NCBI RefSeq assembly: GCF_020880695.1
Contig: NZ_JAJIWO010000001.1
Location: 992,001-1,056,000, forward strand
From: Mucilaginibacter sp. UR6-11
GTDB taxonomy: Bacteria > Bacteroidota > Bacteroidia > Sphingobacteriales > Sphingobacteriaceae
Reading direction: 5' to 3'
DNA length: 64,000 nucleotides
Shown: positions 61,501 through 64,000 of the stretch, piece by piece
How the letters are laid out: every line of letters starts with the position of its first letter
Position numbering within the stretch: the first letter of the stretch is position 1
The notes under the pieces: generated by a model
Seen by the model: only the letters and a program-made list of their open reading frames with translations
The model's database searches: none
Told to the model about the DNA's origin: nothing
Position numbers and translations under genes: made by a program

Positions 61501-61997
61501 TTAACAAAGTACGCTTCAGCTTCCAGTTCGATTATCAACACGGCGGCAAAATGTTCTCGCAAACCAATCATAAAAACAACACCTTGGGTAAAACGAAAAT
61601 TACCTTGCCGGGCCGCGATAATGGTATTGTTGGCGATGGGGTAGTATTGGGTAGCGATGGCGTTTATCTTCCAAACACGGTTAACGTTTCTGCAAGCTCT
61701 TATTATGAGAATTTTTATGCCATCAACAATGCCGAGAATAACATTTTTGACACCAGCTATTTGAAATTACGCGAGGCGCGTGTTGAGTTTAATCTTCCTT
61801 TGGGCTTTTTAACCCGGGCAGGCATTAAACAAACTTCAATAGCCGTCTACGGACGCGATCTTTTCAATATCACCAAGTTTCCGGGATTTGATCCTGAAGG
61901 TGGTAACTTAAATAGCGGCACATTAACGCCGGGTGTTGAATTGATGCAATTTCCTTCAGCACGCACCATGGGCCTTAATTTAACATTCAAATTATAA
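58533..61997 (+). CDS. SusC/RagA-type TonB-linked outer-membrane receptor with STN domain
   Basis: The product has about 1154 residues from the ATG at 58533; a GTG at 58482 would give 1171, and the choice is uncertain. A long N-terminal leader precedes the hydrophobic signal (VLLITIACLQVSAAATAQ). The STN domain (about 46-118: RITLHAKNAQLGKLL) signals to FecR, as expected after a sigma/FecR pair. It is followed by a carboxypeptidase-like domain (VSVKGTVNGAISDAKG), the plug (GLNIQGTGSG, ERNAMES-like ALYGSRAAGGALIITTKSG) and a 22-stranded barrel. SusD partners it. The substrate is unknown. Confidence 0.94.
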   Translation: MQFNQSSKGAAKEVFPYFKYFIVMKLTVLLITIACLQVSAAATAQRITLHAKNAQLGKLLLTIKQQSGQNIFYDNQLIKNTPPIDVSIQNGTLEEALTIVLKGRPLTYTIVDNTVVISKKQSAVKAVNAPVHITGIVTDDQDMPLPGVSVSVKGTVNGAISDAKGSYNITAETGQTLVFSSVGFKKAEIIVNNKTIINIKMIPDAAQLNDVVVTALGIKREEKSLGFAAQTVKGKAVEDAKTNNWVNALSGKVAGLNIQGTGSGPMGSSRITLRGENSLNLDNNQALIVLDGVPVNSKITGTGFKAHLATDSPVDFGSDVSDINPDDIESVTVLKGPGATALYGSRAAGGALIITTKSGARKDGGLGVTYNLNLSIDQVNRWPAYQYEYGEGRTSAYYSYGDSPDGINTSTNTSAGRAWGPKFNGQSYFQYDPNTPDNKATARTPWVAYPDYIKGFFQTGSTVTNNVSIEGGSDKSSARLSVSHLDNKWIIPNTGFKRTSVALSVNQKITDKLKISAKATYTNKSSDNLPSAGYNNQTLMYFLAIGTAPNINHNWFKPYWTPGLVGVQQKNPFNPGPDNPYIDIYEDLNKLSKNGFIGTTSVNYQFNKKLELMLRTSLDMSSEFRSDQRPYSITKYPKGSYRESNVFSYEANNDLLLTYKDEINSKIKYSVNAGANALSQKYNFQGIYADQLAQPGVYQLSNSLDPAVADPLRTEKAVNSVYAATQWSFNDAYFLDLTGRNDWSSTLPYKNNSFFYPSASLSVSLGDVFTLPQEVSFAKVRLSYAQVGNDTRPYQTSKYYDKIYSNSFTTATTLYNPALKPEITSSYEAGLDLRLFGNRLSTDIAVYRNNSRNQILAIPLDPTSGNASALVNAGLIESNGVEVQLKGTPVSNPGFKWNTTLNWSANRSYVRELTNGLTSQVIYSHDGNVTIEARVGGRMGDLYGLGFQRSPAGKVIYNSTGLPAPLDPVAKNRGNAFPDWKAGLINEFTVNKVRFSFQFDYQHGGKMFSQTNHKNNTLGKTKITLPGRDNGIVGDGVVLGSDGVYLPNTVNVSASSYYENFYAINNAENNIFDTSYLKLREARVEFNLPLGFLTRAGIKQTSIAVYGRDLFNITKFPGFDPEGGNLNSGTLTPGVELMQFPSARTMGLNLTFKL

Positions 61998-62005
61998 TCA
62001 CAATC

Positions 62006-63478
62006 ATGAAAAAGATATATACACTCATCTTCTTGTTCAGTTGCATGTCAATTTCCTGCACCAAGAATTTCGAACAGATTAATACTGACCCCAATCGCCC
62101 TAAAGAAGTAAACCCTGGTGTGGTGTTAGGCCAAATGCAATATCGCATCGTAAGCAGCAGTATTAGCGCTGCCCGCGGCTTCACGCACGAACTGATGCAG
62201 GTTGACGCGCCGCGAAGCAGTAGCGGTGGCGGGGTACACCGTTACGTTATTACCCCCGGAACCGGCGTATGGACCAGCTTTTATACCTACCTGGCCGATA
62301 TAGATGTAATCATAAAAGGTGCGGAGCGGCTAAAGGAACCCAATTACAAGGCGATAGGTTTGGTGTACAAATGCTGGGCCTACTCTATTTTAACAGATTT
62401 GTATGGTGATATTCCATATTCGGAGGCAATGAAAGCTTCTGAAGGTAATTTTCAGCCTAAGTTCGATGCGCAAAAAGATATTTATACGCAGATACTTAAA
62501 GACCTGATAACGGCCAATGACTTGTTTGATGATACAAAGGCACTTACTTATGCCGGCGACGGGGTTTATCCTTCAAATGTTTTAACCGGCGGTAAAAACA
62601 TTGGTATACAGCGTTGGAAAAAATTCTGTAATACCCTGCGTTTGCGTTTGCTGTTGCGTTTGTTAAAGCACAATGCAGAATTAAATGTGTCCGACCAAAT
62701 TACTGCTATCTTAGCTAACCCAACCAAGTACCCGGTGTTCACATCTAATGTCGATGAAGGGATTTATAAATTCCCTAACGTAACCCCTTACTTTAATCCA
62801 TACTATACTGCGAGGCAATTAGATTGGAGAGACGGCACCTATTACACAAAGTTTTTTATCGACCGCCTGAATACCTGGAATGATCCGCGCCGCGCAGTAT
62901 GGGCTTTGACCGTGCCGGTTAACGGGCAAAATGTTTATCAAGGTATTGAAAGCGGCTACCCAACGACTACTGAATATGTGGTTGGCAAAAACTCAAGCTA
63001 TACCGATGCACTTAAAACATCAGCTATAACCGGCGTAATGATTACCTATGCCGAAGAGGAGTTTATTAAAGCCGAATTAGCATTAAAAGGGTTCACTACG
63101 GGCAATACAGCTAAAGCTCATTATGAAAATGGAATAACCGCATCCATGGTACAATGGGGCGTAAGTTTACCCGCCGGGTATTTACAACAAGTGGGTGTTT
63201 TTTATGATAATGCTGCCAGCGAAGATATCCGCCTGCAACAAATTATGTTGCAAAAGTATTATGCCTATTTCTTTAACGACTACCAGGCCTGGTTTGAAAA
63301 AAGACGTACCGGCTACCCGATACTACCGCGGGGCACAGGTATCCCGGCTGAAAATCAGTTTCCTAACCGTATCCCTTACCCGACTTATCTGCAATCGTTA
63401 AATCCGACAAACCTGGCAGCGGCAGCTGCTGCTATGGGTGGCGATAACAGTATGACCAAAGTTTGGTGGGATAAATAA
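62006..63478 (+). CDS. SusD/RagB-like nutrient-binding lipoprotein (SusD-like_2)
   Basis: The product is a 490-residue lipoprotein with lipobox SISC (Cys18). FEQINTDPNRPKEVNPG and VYKCWAYSILTDLYGDIPYSEAM are markers of the SusD-like_2 branch. It forms a lid on the SusC channel and starts eight bases after the susC stop. The C-terminal half has WFEKRRTGYPILPRG and ends with WWDK, as in many relatives. The ligand is unknown. It is followed 29 bases on by a phosphodiesterase. Confidence 0.93.
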   Translation: MKKIYTLIFLFSCMSISCTKNFEQINTDPNRPKEVNPGVVLGQMQYRIVSSSISAARGFTHELMQVDAPRSSSGGGVHRYVITPGTGVWTSFYTYLADIDVIIKGAERLKEPNYKAIGLVYKCWAYSILTDLYGDIPYSEAMKASEGNFQPKFDAQKDIYTQILKDLITANDLFDDTKALTYAGDGVYPSNVLTGGKNIGIQRWKKFCNTLRLRLLLRLLKHNAELNVSDQITAILANPTKYPVFTSNVDEGIYKFPNVTPYFNPYYTARQLDWRDGTYYTKFFIDRLNTWNDPRRAVWALTVPVNGQNVYQGIESGYPTTTEYVVGKNSSYTDALKTSAITGVMITYAEEEFIKAELALKGFTTGNTAKAHYENGITASMVQWGVSLPAGYLQQVGVFYDNAASEDIRLQQIMLQKYYAYFFNDYQAWFEKRRTGYPILPRGTGIPAENQFPNRIPYPTYLQSLNPTNLAAAAAAMGGDNSMTKVWWDK

Positions 63479-63507
63479 TCAATTGTAAACATCTAAAACA
63501 GAGTATT

Positions 63508-64000
63508 ATGTTAAAAAAATCAATAGCTATAGTAAGTGTATTCATTATGCTGGTAGCTAATATCTATGCACAATCATCGTCAAATCAAAACAAAACACTG
63601 ATCGTTTTTTTTGACGGTTTACGTCCCGATTATATCACACCCGAAACCATGCCTAATTTGTATGCGTTCAGGAAACAGGGTGTATATGGCAAACAGCATC
63701 ACAGTATTTATCCTACCGTTACCCGGGTCAATTCATCGGGGTACTCAACCGGCAGCTATCCGGCAAAAACAGGTTTAATGGGTAACACCGTATATTTCCC
63801 GGAAGTGGATAAGCTAAAAGGGTTAAATACGGGTGAGGCGGAAGATCTAAACCGCATTACGAAAGCCACTAATGGCAAACTGCTTACGGCAGTATCTTTA
63901 GGCGAGTTATTACAAGCTGCCGGTAAACGGATGATGGTATTTAGTTCGGGATCAACTGGTCAGGCCTTGTTACAAAACCATACGGTGAGCGGCGGTGCTA
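63508..64000 (+). CDS. Alkaline-phosphatase-superfamily phosphodiesterase, truncated by the window edge
   Basis: The ATG at 63508 opens a frame that continues past the window end with no stop, giving 164 residues here. A Sec signal (MLVANIYAQ) is followed by TLIVFFDGLRPDYITPE with the first metal Asp and IYPTVTRVNSSGYSTG with the nucleophile Thr of the nucleotide pyrophosphatase/phosphodiesterase (NPP) type. It lies 29 bases after susD and is probably in the same operon, so the imported substrate may carry a phosphate ester or phosphodiester. Confidence 0.87.
   Translation, partial: MLKKSIAIVSVFIMLVANIYAQSSSNQNKTLIVFFDGLRPDYITPETMPNLYAFRKQGVYGKQHHSIYPTVTRVNSSGYSTGSYPAKTGLMGNTVYFPEVDKLKGLNTGEAEDLNRITKATNGKLLTAVSLGELLQAAGKRMMVFSSGSTGQALLQNHTVSGGA

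Overview
The window reads as chromosomal DNA of a Bacteroidota bacterium of the Sphingobacteriaceae type; Mucilaginibacter is my best guess, Pedobacter the nearest alternative. The reasons are a SusC/SusD pair behind an ECF sigma/FecR cassette, several TonB-dependent outer-membrane proteins with carboxypeptidase-like N-terminal domains, a GLPGLI-family protein, a long IspG of the Bacteroidota/plant type, a BlaI-M56-receptor operon, and promoters matching the Bacteroidota form (TTTG or TTG, about 20 bases, TAnnTTTG). I see no rRNA, tRNA, CRISPR array, insertion sequence or phage, and no intergenic stretch longer than 300 bases.

Layout. 1-13.3 kb is housekeeping and small metabolism: hemA, a DoxX-like protein, two hydrolases, a PoxB-type pyruvate oxidase, an ABM-fold protein, a DHFR-like reductase, ispG, a frameshifted lipoprotein, an RDD protein, a LiaF-like/PspC envelope-stress pair and an SDR. 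13.4-26.6 kb holds a TonB-domain protein, an MlaE/MlaF lipid ABC pair, two tandem CBM9-like secreted paralogues, methyltransferases, an unrecognised lipoprotein, msrA with an acid phosphatase, a YncE/phosphoesterase fusion and an aldose epimerase. 26.7-35.8 kb holds both topoisomerase IV subunits (parC, parE) on the minus strand with cdd, ftcD and small proteins between and after them. 36-45.4 kb has an outer-membrane protein with its GLPGLI partner, a ClC channel, an ECF sigma factor, a carboxypeptidase-domain protein and a diadenylate-cyclase-like (DACNV-type) protein. 45.6-46.9 kb is an ArsR repressor with two SRPBCC genes. 47.1-50.4 kb is a GxGYxYP protein divergent from a FucP-like sugar transporter. 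50.5-55.4 kb is the BlaI/M56/outer-membrane receptor operon. 55.5-64 kb is a BSP-type secreted peptidase and then the sigma/FecR/SusC/SusD/phosphodiesterase uptake locus, which runs off the window.

The most informative non-coding signals are two promoter-operator units. At the arsR promoter and at the blaI promoter, a perfect palindrome fills the spacer between the -33 and -7 boxes, which suggests autorepression by the adjacent gene. The ispG gene carries an in-frame block of AGTC-rich sequence that looks like an intergenic repeat, and a similar degenerate stretch lies next to poxB. Other repeat-like stretches sit around parE. The DACNV-like protein is the best candidate here for little-described biology: it keeps the DGA and GTRH motifs of c-di-AMP synthases but has Leu in place of the last Arg of RHR.
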